From contig NC_084769.1 in assembly GCF_028858725.1 (NCBI RefSeq), positions 14,137,501-14,201,500 of the forward strand: DNA of 64,000 bases, written 5' to 3'. The DNA is from Colius striatus. Taxonomy: Eukaryota > Chordata > Aves > Coliiformes > Coliidae. Within the stretch, counting starts at the first letter, position 1. Each line of letters starts with the position of its first letter. The position numbers and the translations under genes are program-made. Below, one piece after another: positions 11,132 through 22,600 of the stretch. Under the pieces are notes generated by a model. That model saw only the letters and a program-made list of their open reading frames with translations. It was not told the origin of the DNA and made no database searches.

Positions 11132-11137
11132 TTTAAT
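11132..11137 (-). terminator. EPB41L5: Candidate polyadenylation signal, EPB41L5 (distal, ATTAAA)
   Basis: Variant hexamer ATTAAA on the - strand, about 0.5 kb from the kelch gene's own candidate signal at 10603-10608. Weak evidence. Confidence 0.25.
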
Positions 11138-11664
11138 TGACAACAAATCAAGTTTGTAACTGCATCCTGCAGTTCTGACACCCACAGCAGTTTCCAAACC
11201 TCTCTCCAACCCGGGTGCTTCCCTTAAAATAGAAGCAGTCAAGTGAGCGCAGCACACACAGAGCCCACGGTGACCACCGGCCCCACGCAGCGCTGCTCAG
11301 ACAGGAGGCACACAGACTTTTGCACTGAACAGGTGTATTTAAGACAAAACTACAGTAGAAACACTTCAAGACTGGGTTGAGTGGACTACAGATCACAGCT
11401 TCTTGTTTCCATGTACAGTTTCAACATAGATCTCAGTGCAGTGCCTGAACAGTTCACACATCACTATCGCTGTGAGACAGGTGAGGGTGCACTTTCTTTT
11501 ATAAAAAACCCCAACAAATAAATTATACATTGAGAGCTACTGCCAAGCTTTACATACAAAAAGTAAAAATACAGTAGTTAGTGTGGCTTTAACAAAAAAA
11601 ATCTAGCTAAAAAATACTCTTACGTGCCTTAAAAATAAGTTTGTCCAGTCATAGGTAGGGGAGA

Positions 11665-11680
11665 GTGTGTGTGTGTGTGT
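11665..11680. repeat. GT dinucleotide microsatellite
   Basis: Eight GT units in the probable EPB41L5 3' region. Confidence 0.9.
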
Positions 11681-11835
11681 TCCTGAACCAGGGTGTTCAA
11701 ACCAAACAGTGCAAAGGAGATGAATTTTGCAGGAGAATGTTGTACCTGCTTGCTGTGCAGGGCTCAGCGTGGCTGCAGGCTGTGACCACTCATTTCACTT
11801 CCCACAGGCACACACAGCTTTACGCCACAACACCC

Positions 11836-12138
11836 AAGGGGTCCCGGCTCTCCACAGCCCACACTGCCCACAGGGTCCCAGCTCTCCACAACTCACACTG
11901 CCCACAGGGTCCTGGCTGTCCACAGTCCACACTGCCTGAGGAATCCCAGCTCTGCACAGCCCACACTGCCCACAGGGTCCCATCTCTCCACAGCCCACAC
12001 TGTCAAAGGTGTCCCGGCTGCCCACAGGCCACACTGCCCAAAGGTTCCTGACTCTCCATAGCCACACTGCCCACAGGGTCCCCATTCTCCACAGCTCACC
12101 CTGCCCACAGGGTCCTGGCTCTCCACAGGCTCTCCTGG
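11836..12138. repeat. 34-bp minisatellite, nine units
   Basis: Units start at 11836, 11871, 11905, 11939, 11973, 12007, 12041, 12074 and 12108. Each reads roughly CAGGGTCCC, then CTCTCCACAG and CCACACTGCCCA, with a few differences. The array is GC-rich in an AT-rich neighbourhood. It produces long open frames on both strands that are repeat artefacts. Confidence 0.95.
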
Positions 12139-13336
12139 ACAGGGACAGGACTGTGCTGACAGGAGGGCCCTGAGCCCACAGCTGTGGTGCCACACTCAGA
12201 GCAGGTACACACCAGGGACACCAGCACCACTGAAAGGCCATTCACATGGTGTTCACATGGATTGTGTCTAGGTTTCAGTACAGAAGTGATGATTATCCAG
12301 CTGCATTTGAATGCTGGGAGGCTACTGTAGCTAACAGCTATATACACGCACTACAGCTTTCCAGACCAACACTGTGCCCAGACAGAGCTTTACAGCCTCA
12401 CTGGCCATGAAATAGCTTTATCTGCAGAAGACTTGGCTTGTTCTAGAACATGTTCACAATGTGAAAAATACATCCAGTATTGTTAGTGAAGGGCATACTG
12501 ATGTTAACAGTACATCTTCAAGGAATGAGAAGGAGCAAGGTGCAGACAAAGGGACAACAGGCAAGGGCCGAAAATAGTTTGTGTCAAGAGACTGAAACGT
12601 AACCTGACTGTTCACCTCAGCCCCTCTCATGGTGCTGCAGATTTCCTTGCCAAAGTTGTGTCCAAAATAACTGGCCAAAACAGCTTTTACACAGCTGGAT
12701 GTCTCTGACAAAGTACATGTGGAATTTAAGTTTAAAATCTAATACAAACAAGCCCATCCATTAACCACGTCTGATTGCCAGGTAAGGAGTTACTGTGCCA
12801 CATGACTTGCCTAACATCCAGCCCCACTACCACTGCTCAATCCAAGCGTGAGGGGACCTGAGCTCCGGCCCTGAATACTCATTTCAAAGGCTGGTGTCCT
12901 CAGCACACACCAACTTTCTCCTCATTTCTGCTGGGCTGAAGAGGTGAGCATCAAGTGCAGCTCTAAGATCCAGCATTTCCTTAAGATTAAGCAGTTTGAG
13001 ATCTGGGCTGGGGTTTTTCTTGTTGTTATTGCAAGTGTTAGGATTTCTGTAAAATCTTTTACTCCAATCACTTATGGAGTGTGCCTGGAGTAAAGTCACT
13101 TTCAGATCCAATCACAGTTTTAGTGTAAGTTATCACTTTTTAATGATATAGTTTAAAAAAGGCATGCAGCTCTGAGCAGCTTTGCATGCACACACAGGCA
13201 CAGGGGCCACGCCAGCTGAGGAGGACAGGCTGGGACAGGCATTAGTAACTCCTATCCTTTGATAGGAGATAAATGGGACTCTTATTTTTTAAAATGGGGA
13301 GCTGGCTTTTTCCAGCTGACTCCACCAGAACATGCC

Positions 13337-13342
13337 TTTATT
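13337..13342 (-). terminator. EPB41L5: Candidate polyadenylation signal, EPB41L5 (proximal)
   Basis: AATAAA on the - strand, followed by a G/T-rich stretch (TGTTCTGGTGGAGT). It is the only canonical hexamer on the - strand in the region I scanned between the stop and 11 kb. Confidence 0.45.
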
Positions 13343-16148
13343 CATCCCTGTCAACTCTCACAGCTTTTAAATGGTCTGCAGCCCTGCCAACATCCCAACA
13401 CCAGATTCACACAAAAGTGTTAGAAATGAATCTCTTTAAATAAATACTCTCAAAAAATCAAGTCTCAGAGGGTGACTGGACCTTATAGCCAAACAAAGAA
13501 TAGTATAATGTTGGTAAGCAAACCCCTTTTTCTCAGTAGCACAGAAGCATTAATTAATGCTTTGTAGCACTAACTGTAGGAACTATTGTACCTATTTGCG
13601 TTAGCTCAAATGTAGGTGATGAGTAAAGCTCTGTTATCTGTTAGTCAGTCATGACAACACAATATCTATCATTCTGAATCAAAACAGTGATGCCAAACTA
13701 AACTAGATGATGTTGAGATACCTGCCCATGTGTCTGGTCAGACCACAGAACCCACAGATCACTCAGTCCTGTAGCTCCCTGTATAAACGCTGGTTTGGAT
13801 TAGCTGAGTGAGCCACATCAAGTTAAATGAGTCTTTTCTCCAAGTATCTGGTATGATTTTGCAGATCCAGATCTACTAGAAATGGCAAATCTCCAATTGA
13901 ACAGTTGACATTTTTGAATTGTTAAAAAATAAAAGCTTCAGGCATTAGTCCTCTGAAAACTGGGGAAAACTTTGCCCCTTTGAAACCCTTGTGTGCGTGT
14001 GTGTACATGTGTGTAGAAACAACATTCCCTTCCCACCACCACTACCCTGACCACGCTGAGATAACGGCTGGCTACTTGGAATCACTTGCATTTGAGGGGA
14101 CAGGCTCCCCACACGCGTTATTTACTTGCTCCTTGCTGTATGAAGCTGCTGGGGAGGAATCTGAGGATGACGTTCCACACGGAACACTGTGCAACTGTCA
14201 GCTTCTGCTGCTCTGCTTTTGAGTGGGATTCAAGCTAACAGTTCACAGAGTTCCTGAACCCCGCGGGAAGAGTCAAATATCAAACACGCCTTAAAGAAAA
14301 TGCTGCTGCATTCTGTCTATTTACAAACCCAACACATGTAGCTGGTGAGTGCCAGCTCAGCTGCTGAGCAAACAGATCAACAGCAAGTGCCAAGTTTCCC
14401 CACACAGTCCTGGCTTTGTGCGGGAAGCAGACTGTTGCAGCCATAGCTTCCCTTTTCCTGCAGGAACTTTGTTGGCAACTGTATTATTAAACCAGATTAA
14501 GACATTTGATATTTGATCGGGAACCTTCTACAATCTGATATGCAATAAGGCTCAGACTTTTAGAAAAAGCCCATACTTCAGTGGAAGTAGCAGGGACAGA
14601 GATGAACAGCTGTTGAGCAGAAACCCTCCACCTTGGGGCTGGGCAGTGGGCAGCCTGCCCAGCACTTCAGACACTGGCTGGGGGGGTCTGCAGCACCTCC
14701 CACCAGTTGTGACTTCTGGTTCTTGAGGCAATGGTTGCAAATCTCTGTAAAGAATCACTCGAGTCTGTGTGTCAGTCTTAAGAGCTCTCCACAGTCAATG
14801 AGTTTCTCTGTTAAGGCCTCGGGGCGGGGGGCTGAGGAGTGGCAGCAGGCCCTGTAAACTCCACATGGCTTCTTCCTTAACACTCTCTGGCTCAGCACAC
14901 AAAATCATCTTGCAAACAAGAGCCCAAGAGAAGCAGGAAGAAAGCCCCAGGTGCAAACACCAGTTTACTTGCACAACCCACACTGCTTTGGTCCCAATAT
15001 TCACCTCCACTGAGACGTGCACACAGCCGGTGTGCAGAAACGAAGCTGTGCATACAGGTTTCAGAACCAACTTCCACATCGAAAATTGTTCTAAGAACCA
15101 TGTGTTTATAAATATCTATAAACAGCAGCATTATGCAGAAAACATCCCCAAACCCCAGTCCTATGTACAAACCTCCTCCTGAGAAAGCGCAGAGTTTCAT
15201 CTGTGCTTCCCTGTTAGGGGACGTGGAGTTCATCATTGGGCCTCTGTGTTTCTCCTCTCTCTGACTCTCACTTGACCTTTGCCACGGGCTGTACCCCAGG
15301 GTCCATGTGCTCACCTCTACATGGCCATATGAGGATCCTGCTGCCCAGGACTCAAATGATCTCTTCAAACTGCACATGTTGTACCTTGGCTGAGCACCAG
15401 AAGGCCTTTATCAGCTCTGTGGAGCTTCTACTTTCCTTCTACAAAGAAGTGAACTGCTTACAGGAACTTTTCATCTTTTTTTCCCATTTTCACCCTGTTC
15501 TTTCTATTTTTTGTTCCACATACAACTATTAGATGATACCTGGAAAAGGATTCAAGGTGGTGTTAAGGGCTGATCTAGCTGTACCCTCAGGCTGCTAATA
15601 TATTTGGTAAGTATTCTCAGTGCACAGCAACAGGAAACAACCCCCAGAAATGGTATGGATCATTCTTTTCCTTCCTAGTCCTGGATGACAATAAAAAAGC
15701 AGTTCCTGAAGTAAGCTGTACCCCTACCTTCACTGTTCCAGTGTTTAAAACATACATCTTTCTAATCTATAATGCATCTACTTGAGTCTTTTAGGAAATG
15801 AAATTACCAGTGTCAAAACGTGGGACCTCTGCTGCAGTCTGCTAAAACAATTAGCTATTTGGCAGGTTAATTTTCCTTTTCCTGGTTGCAATGAGCAGCT
15901 CAAATCCAGTCAACACAGCTGGTCACCAACAGACTAGATCGTCATTCTTTCCAGGTACTGTGACAAGAGATGCAAGGATTATTACGGGGTTTAAGGCCAA
16001 AAAGGAGAGTGTGTGTCGGTAAAACAAAGGGAGAGGGAATAATCACACAGAAGCAGCTGTGCCTGGCCGCCTGGAAGCGTCAGCGCTCCTGTGAGCCACC
16101 GCGGCACTATGGCCACAAGGTGGCCCTGTAGGGTCTCCTCATCCTGCC

Positions 16149-16177
16149 GGGGCAACCTGCCGGGGCCGGGGCCGGGG
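16149..16177 (+). repeat. GGGGCC-type G-run cluster
   Basis: Four runs of GGGG on the + strand (16149, 16162, 16168, 16174), the last three as direct GGGGCC repeats. It could form a G-quadruplex in the template strand; the EPB41L5 transcript would carry the C-rich complement. Confidence 0.8.
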
Positions 16178-16558
16178 CCGCCGTGCTCACAGGCTGCACA
16201 GCAAACGGCGCAGGGAACGCTGCCCACAACACAGCAGAGGCAGTGCAGGACAGGACTACCCCTGGCGTGAGGGGAGCACAGCTAGAGGCTGTTCCTCACG
16301 TTCAGAACTAGCTCCAGTGTGGTACTTCTCCTCACGGAGAAGATTAAACGTGCATGTGGTTTCATGTTCTGGTTTAGACTGTAATTCCCGTTAGACTGCA
16401 ATAACTGTAGAAGTCTCTTCCTGGGTCCCAACAAACCAGCTGGCTGTTCGACTCCCCTTCAGCAAGAGTCTCATCCCAAGCAAGTCTTTTGGAAGGATCC
16501 CTTGGAGATGTGGTCGAAGATTTGAGTTTTTACAAGTTGGGAAGTGCAGAAATTTCTT

Positions 16559-16616
16559 CTAGAGTTCAGTGGTGAGTAAACATTTCATTCTTACTGTAGC
16601 ATCCTCAGTAACTGGG
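16559..16616 (-). CDS. EPB41L5: EPB41L5 terminal coding exon with C-terminal TTEL
   Basis: Acceptor CCCCTTTTAG; one base completes Ser, then [18 protein letters not shown] and the TAG at 16559-16561. Human EPB41L5 also ends KCLLTTEL. The last four residues have the X-T-X-L form of a class I PDZ ligand. Finding this short exon closed the reading frame of all 23 exons exactly. Confidence 0.97.
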
Positions 16617-19600
16617 CTAAAAGGGGGGAAAAAATGAGGCCTTGTAAATACTCTTCTCCCAAATGATGACACAGGTCTCTATTTCATCCAGAGCAGCAGC
16701 AGCAGCATTGACACCTGCATTGTGAGAGGCTCACTGAAATGCCTGAGCGTTGCTGCTGCCCTCACTCTGCCTCAACTACACGGTACAACAGGACAGCAAG
16801 GTGAAAGCTTTCTACAGATTCTGCTCTCTGACTTCCTTACAACTAGAAAGCAACTGAAAGACCCCTCTTCTCTCCCCACCAATCCTCTGACAGGTATTGA
16901 ACCTGTCACGACAAAAGGTTTAACTCCAGCTACACTTGTATGCTTTGTTCCTTTAGTTCATAGAATTAAAAAGAATGTTTTCTTACCCTTCAAACAGCTT
17001 TATATAAAAGTATACAAACATCAGCTGCTCTGTTTATTTGTAAGACTTCAAATGCTATGAAGTGAGACAGAACTACAGTTTTTAAGTACAGCAAAACAAG
17101 GCACCGTGGCTAAATGAGCACTGTCACTACTGAAGTGGAAGTACTAAGAGCAGATGCTTTGCTGAGGAGATCTTACCTTGCAAGACCTTCAGGTGCCTGC
17201 TGGGACGGTGGCACTCCAGCTGATGACAGCAGAGCCTCTGTGCTGCCTTTCACTGCCTTCATAGCTAAGGCAACATCATTTCCCAAAGGCCCATTGGAAA
17301 TCAGTCCAGTCTGAATTGAGGAGAATGAAACAGCAAAATGAAATAACCTGCCAGGACAGGACAAGCTAATTGTTCAATGTGAGTTATTTATAACAGTAAA
17401 AACTCAGGTTCATCAAGTTCAGGATGAGCTTCACTAAATGCAAGTTAAGAAACTTTATGGCATTTACCTGCAATGTAGCACAGCAGAAATGTGAAGTTTA
17501 AACATTATCAGGACATGCATGTTATTTGATTTACTCCAGCTGAATTAGTTTGCTTTATTTCTGCTCTGGTACATTATTTTATGCGCTTTCAAGTTATTAC
17601 AAGTTATAATATTTTACTATTTTCATAGAACCACAGAATGGTGGGGGTTGGAAGGGACCTTTAGAGATCATCTAGTCCAAGCCCCCTGCCAAAGCAGGTC
17701 CACCTAGATCAGGTTGCATTTTACTTGAGACATTTTAGTTGAGCTCCTGTTTCTTAATCATGACAAAAGCTTATTCTTTGTTGTTGTAGTTGAGGAATGG
17801 TCAAATTACTCACTGGCACTATCCACCTTGGTGTTATTGTGGGTTGGGAAGACACCTACAAAAAGCAAAGAAGTGCTCATTAGAAGAGGTTGGGAGTAGC
17901 TGAGAACAGTCTTAAAACACCATTGCCACCCAAAACAATGCTACCTCCCAAAGCCATCTGAGTTGTCACTTTGAGCCATGCTAGCGGTGAGCTACAGATG
18001 ATGTGACTTTACCAAAAGGTAAACGGCAGCCTCAGGGCACAGAGCTGCTACAGGAACTCCCTGGCAGCCGTTTCAGCACAGCACTCCCCAAACCACAACT
18101 GAACCCACCATGTTTTCTTGCTGTGGACACAAATAACTGAGAGCACGCTCCTGTGAACAGTTTCCGAGTCCCACTCCTTCCTCTTTATGTAGCACATGCA
18201 ATGTAACTCCTTTGTCACCAGCACAGACTCTAAGATTTTTCATCTACATAAATGAGTTGGCTTGCATCAAGAGTTTGCTTCTCAAGCGTTTATTTTTTAT
18301 CTGTACACACAGAGAGATGTCTGTGAGTGTATGTACACATTTACATATAACTTCTGAAGTCTTATATATACTCACAAGCCTGAAAGGCAGGTGGGCACTT
18401 GCAGTTGTACTAAAATAAGACTATAGGCTCTTGTGGCATAGATGCAAGTTAAGTCTTCAGATTCCTTCTCTTCCTCTACAATGCTGTAGGGTCTACAGCC
18501 CTACTCCATCCACCTTACAAGCAACCATATGCAGTGACCCAGGTCAATCACCACTTTGCCCTACTGCAGATCTGAGCCTGGTGGACAGACTGCAGAGGCA
18601 GAGGAGAGTTTATGAGTAAAAACCATCATATGTGTGAAGGAAGAAGTCTGGGTTTTAAATACATTTACCCGAGGTGTGGCTTCTGTAAAGTCAATTAGAT
18701 TCTCTGGCAATGGTGTTAAGGAAACGTCCTGGTCATCTGGAGTGCTCTATGGAACAAATCAGTTTTGAATTGAATTCCCAGTAGTAATCAGATAGGTTTG
18801 CTGAATACTTCAGTGGCTTCCCAAGTTACACACCAGTGTGCTTAATGCACATCACTGCTCAGCAGGGCCGTTTTCTCAAATCTTTCCATATGATCTTTTT
18901 TAACAGCCTTTTCATTTCACCTGTTCTCATTAAGGTAGAGGAAACAAGGCCATTGCCCTATAAGCTGTGAAACGGCCCCACTCTCCTGTGCAAAGACACG
19001 GTGCCATTCAACAGGAAAGTCGGTGAGGTCTGGGAACTCAGTATTTGAACTCAGACAGTGAATTCGGCAATTATTCAGTGGGACCAATGACATAACACTG
19101 GTTTAGAGGGACAACAGATAAAGGGCATGGTGCTTTAATGATCCAGAGTAACCTCTCAGTCTGCTGAAATAACAGCAGAGTCCAATGCTAGACTCTTCTT
19201 TTGGAGAGGGACAAAGGAAAGTTGTGCCCTGAACTGCTATGTGCATTTCACAGAGTCCAGTTATAAATTACCTTATCCTTAAGGTATCCAGAATACAACA
19301 ATTAAACATTCAAGCTTTTTCTTCTGTGGTTATTTTGATAGGAATTGTCTCTGTCAGAATTTCATCCCTGCAGTCTCTTTCCTGGAGCATCAAGTCATTG
19401 GGATATAAGGGGCTCCTCGCGGGCATGAGGTAAATAAGCAGTTTAGAAAATAAGTGTCAATCAAGGAATCTGAAAGGACATTCAGGAATGGCCTCTGGGG
19501 AGATCTGTCCTGTGTCCCTGTCAGCTCCAGAAGGCAGCCTTCAGCATTCACCAAGGACTGGTATTCCTTCAGCTATGAGTGGCATGCAGCGAGGGCTGCT

Positions 19601-22600
19601 CTGCTTCCCTGGAGGCATCAGTAGCTCAGACCCTGACACACAGAAACCTTCCAGACTGGTAGGTCGTGATACCTTTGAAACAGCAGCCTCCTCAGCTGGG
19701 GCCAGATTAGCTGGAATCAACAGGTCCTCATGGTTAGAGGCAGCACTGTCCTCATTTAACGCATTACTGAAAGGAGAAAACATTCTCATCAGCACACTAC
19801 CTGGACAGGACAGCATGAAACACAGAGCTGCTTCCCTGAAAGCTCAACCCACAAACCTGGCACTAGTTTCACTGAGGCAGACAACAGACTGATGTTTGTA
19901 CGTGGAAGTAAATGCCTTTCAACTGCCTCCACAGATTACTGCTCCCTTTCCTAGTGCCAGCTATAGCTGTGTACAGACCCAACAGTACCAATGTCTTCTG
20001 TCTCAAAGGAGCTTCCTCAGCCCTTGTTCCTAATTTGCCTGAAGCCTTCCCTGCCATCCTCTTATCTTCCTCTTTAAGCAGGATGTCAGTTATTTCAGTA
20101 GATGAGTGAGATTCCCTTACTGCTTGCTAGGATACTCACCCTGAGGCCAGGCCTACACTGATTAACTGCTGCAACAGTAATTAAAGATGTATCAGTAAGC
20201 TTGCTTAGTTAGATGTAGCCTAAACACTCAGCAACTGTTCCTCATCTTTTCAGACCTGTTCATGATAATTTCCACGTGGTTCCCCTACCCCAGAAACACG
20301 TTTCTCCTGAATCACTTACAGAACAAAGGTGTTTGAGGCAGGAATTGCTTTCAGCAGCTCTCTTAGGTCTTGAAAGACTGGACTGGTTGCTGGGGGACTA
20401 CCCTGTGTTTTGGCTGGTGGGAGAATGCTCCTGGCACAAAGACAAAACAAAACAAACCAGGCACAACCTTCCAGGGAAAGCTCTTCATGCATCACTTGTT
20501 AACAGTGTATTTCTGATGCACATTTTTTTCAATATTCTCCAAGTGCTCTTTGAGGTCTGACACGTGCTCATCTTCATAAGTAATCAAGAAATTACATGTT
20601 GTAACTCTAACTTTCTCAGTGCCTGAAGTCTCACTGGAACCAGCAGATCCTTTGAGATTCAGTAATTCCCAAGGAAATCAGCTGTCAGTGTCAAGGTTTT
20701 GAACACACTGGGTTTTTTTTCCCTCTAGTAAAAGACAGGTACTGTAAAAGACCCATCCCCTCTCCCCACACTGAAATTATTCATGAGTCAGAAATAACTC
20801 TAGTGATTGAAGCTGTTGGTAGGAGTATGTTTATCAAACTCCAGTATGGGAGAATAAAGAGTATCTGCATCACCTTGTATATAATAAAACTTAGCAACTA
20901 CAGCACTTGCTGGTTTTCATTCTAAAACACACTTCACACTCACCAAGTTAAGCTACACTATGACCAGGTAAAATGCAATGACCACAGAGTCACTGGAAGA
21001 CCACAGTGAACTGGGGATAACTAGATCACCCTTTCTTCCAAATCTATTCAGTACCTGGCAGCAGCATCCTGAACATTGGAATTCTTGACACCTGTCATGC
21101 TGTCTTCTCTTCCAACCTGAGACAAAGGAAAGAACAAAGACACAAATTTCTGATACGTGTTTCTATCTTGTGTCAGGTTCTGAGATTCACAGAAGAACCA
21201 AGTACCTTCCCCCCCAGCACTAAAGTGTGCTGCTCATCTCCTGCACAGGGACTTCAAACAAGATTTCTGTGTGAAAACTTCAATGCAGAAATAAAAATAA
21301 TTCACCAATGCAGCTAAACAAAATGACTGTTGTTTGCTAAAGAACTTATTGCAATGTGCTAGATGCATGGTCTTAGGCAGTCTTTGGAGGTGTTTGGCTC
21401 AATCACCACTTAAACCAGGGCACGTTCAGGGCCTCGTACAGTTGCATGTTGAGGATTGTTAAGGATGGAGATTCCTCCTTGGGCAATGGCTCCAGTCAGT
21501 ACTGGACCACTTTTGTTATGAAGAAAGGCTTTCTTACTCTGCCCTGACCTTTGGCTCTTGGAGCATCTTCATCTGCAAGGCACCTTTATAGAGTCATAGA
21601 ATCATTTCAGCTGGAAGAGACCTTTAACATCATTGAGTCCAGCCTTTGTCCCAGCCCTATCAACCACTAGACCATTTCCCTAAGTGCCACATCCACCCAT
21701 CTCTTAAATACCTCCAGGGATGGTGACTCCAGCACCTCCCTGGGCAGCCCGTTCCAATGCCTGACAACCCTTGCAGGAAAGAAATTCCTCTGCAGATCCA
21801 GCCTGAATCTCCTGTGGTGCAACTTGAGGCCATTTCCTCTTGTTCTATCGCTATTTAAAATTGCACCTTCTCCAATACCTGCCAATTGAAGAGAAATACA
21901 GCATTTGAGAGCATCACAGTTGAGTATTTACCTTGTGCCCTGCTTCTGCCTGGGCCTTCAGGATATTGCTTTTCATATCTACTGGAAGCCACGTTGCTGC
22001 TGTGATTGAGGTCTCAATTGCATTATTAAGACATTTATCTGTCAACTTTACCACTTCATCCTAGACACGAGAAACATCTTTATTAGAAGCAGTTCCCACC
22101 TGGAACAGTCTGAGCTGAAGTTTATTAACATCTCTAAATAACAAGAAGGCTCCAAGTGAGAGTCAGCAGATTTCTACAGAAACAAAAAAGCAACTTTTCC
22201 CTTTATTTTGGAACTCAGTTTTAAGGTTACAGCATTTAAAAGTGGAGATTCAAAGTGCTGTGCTTAAAAATACAGCCTGCAAGAACTAAAGTGGACCCTA
22301 AGTTTGCAGTCTACATTACTGACATCAGAGCAATAGAGCATCATATTATACCATATTACGCCTATCATTTTCTACCACATCAGTACAGCCTCACTATGAG
22401 TTGTGAATTTACTCTCAATTTCAAGCTGGGAAGATTTTTACCTTAAAATCCACTTCTAAATTAGAACAATGGTTTAATGTGCTATTGCCTACCTCTCCTA
22501 ATCAACCTGGCAGCCAGATACATAATGAAGACAATTAAAAATGAGATAGTTCTCACTACAGTATATTCCATTATGTGAATTGCATTCCTTAATTATAAAA

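Larger units (their letters stand above)
11132..16558 (-). other. EPB41L5: Probable 3' UTR of EPB41L5
   Basis: From the stop downwards no further coding exon was found on the - strand. Candidate signals are AATAAA at 13337-13342 and ATTAAA at 13139-13144 and 11132-11137, so the UTR may be 3.2 to 5.4 kb. It includes a GGGGCC-rich patch (16149-16177) and, if the distal signal is used, the 34-bp minisatellite at 11836-12138. Confidence 0.5.

Noticed and set aside
11836..12138. Array of regular repeats as a CRISPR
   Set aside because: No spacer structure: the units are contiguous, diverged 34-bp copies in a vertebrate genome.
11795..12241. 148- and 100-codon repetitive - strand frames, and 128-codon + strand frame, over the minisatellite
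   Set aside because: The repeated CGQCGLWRAGTPW-type translation is a by-product of the 34-bp repeat, whose length is not a multiple of three. There is no start context or splice context.
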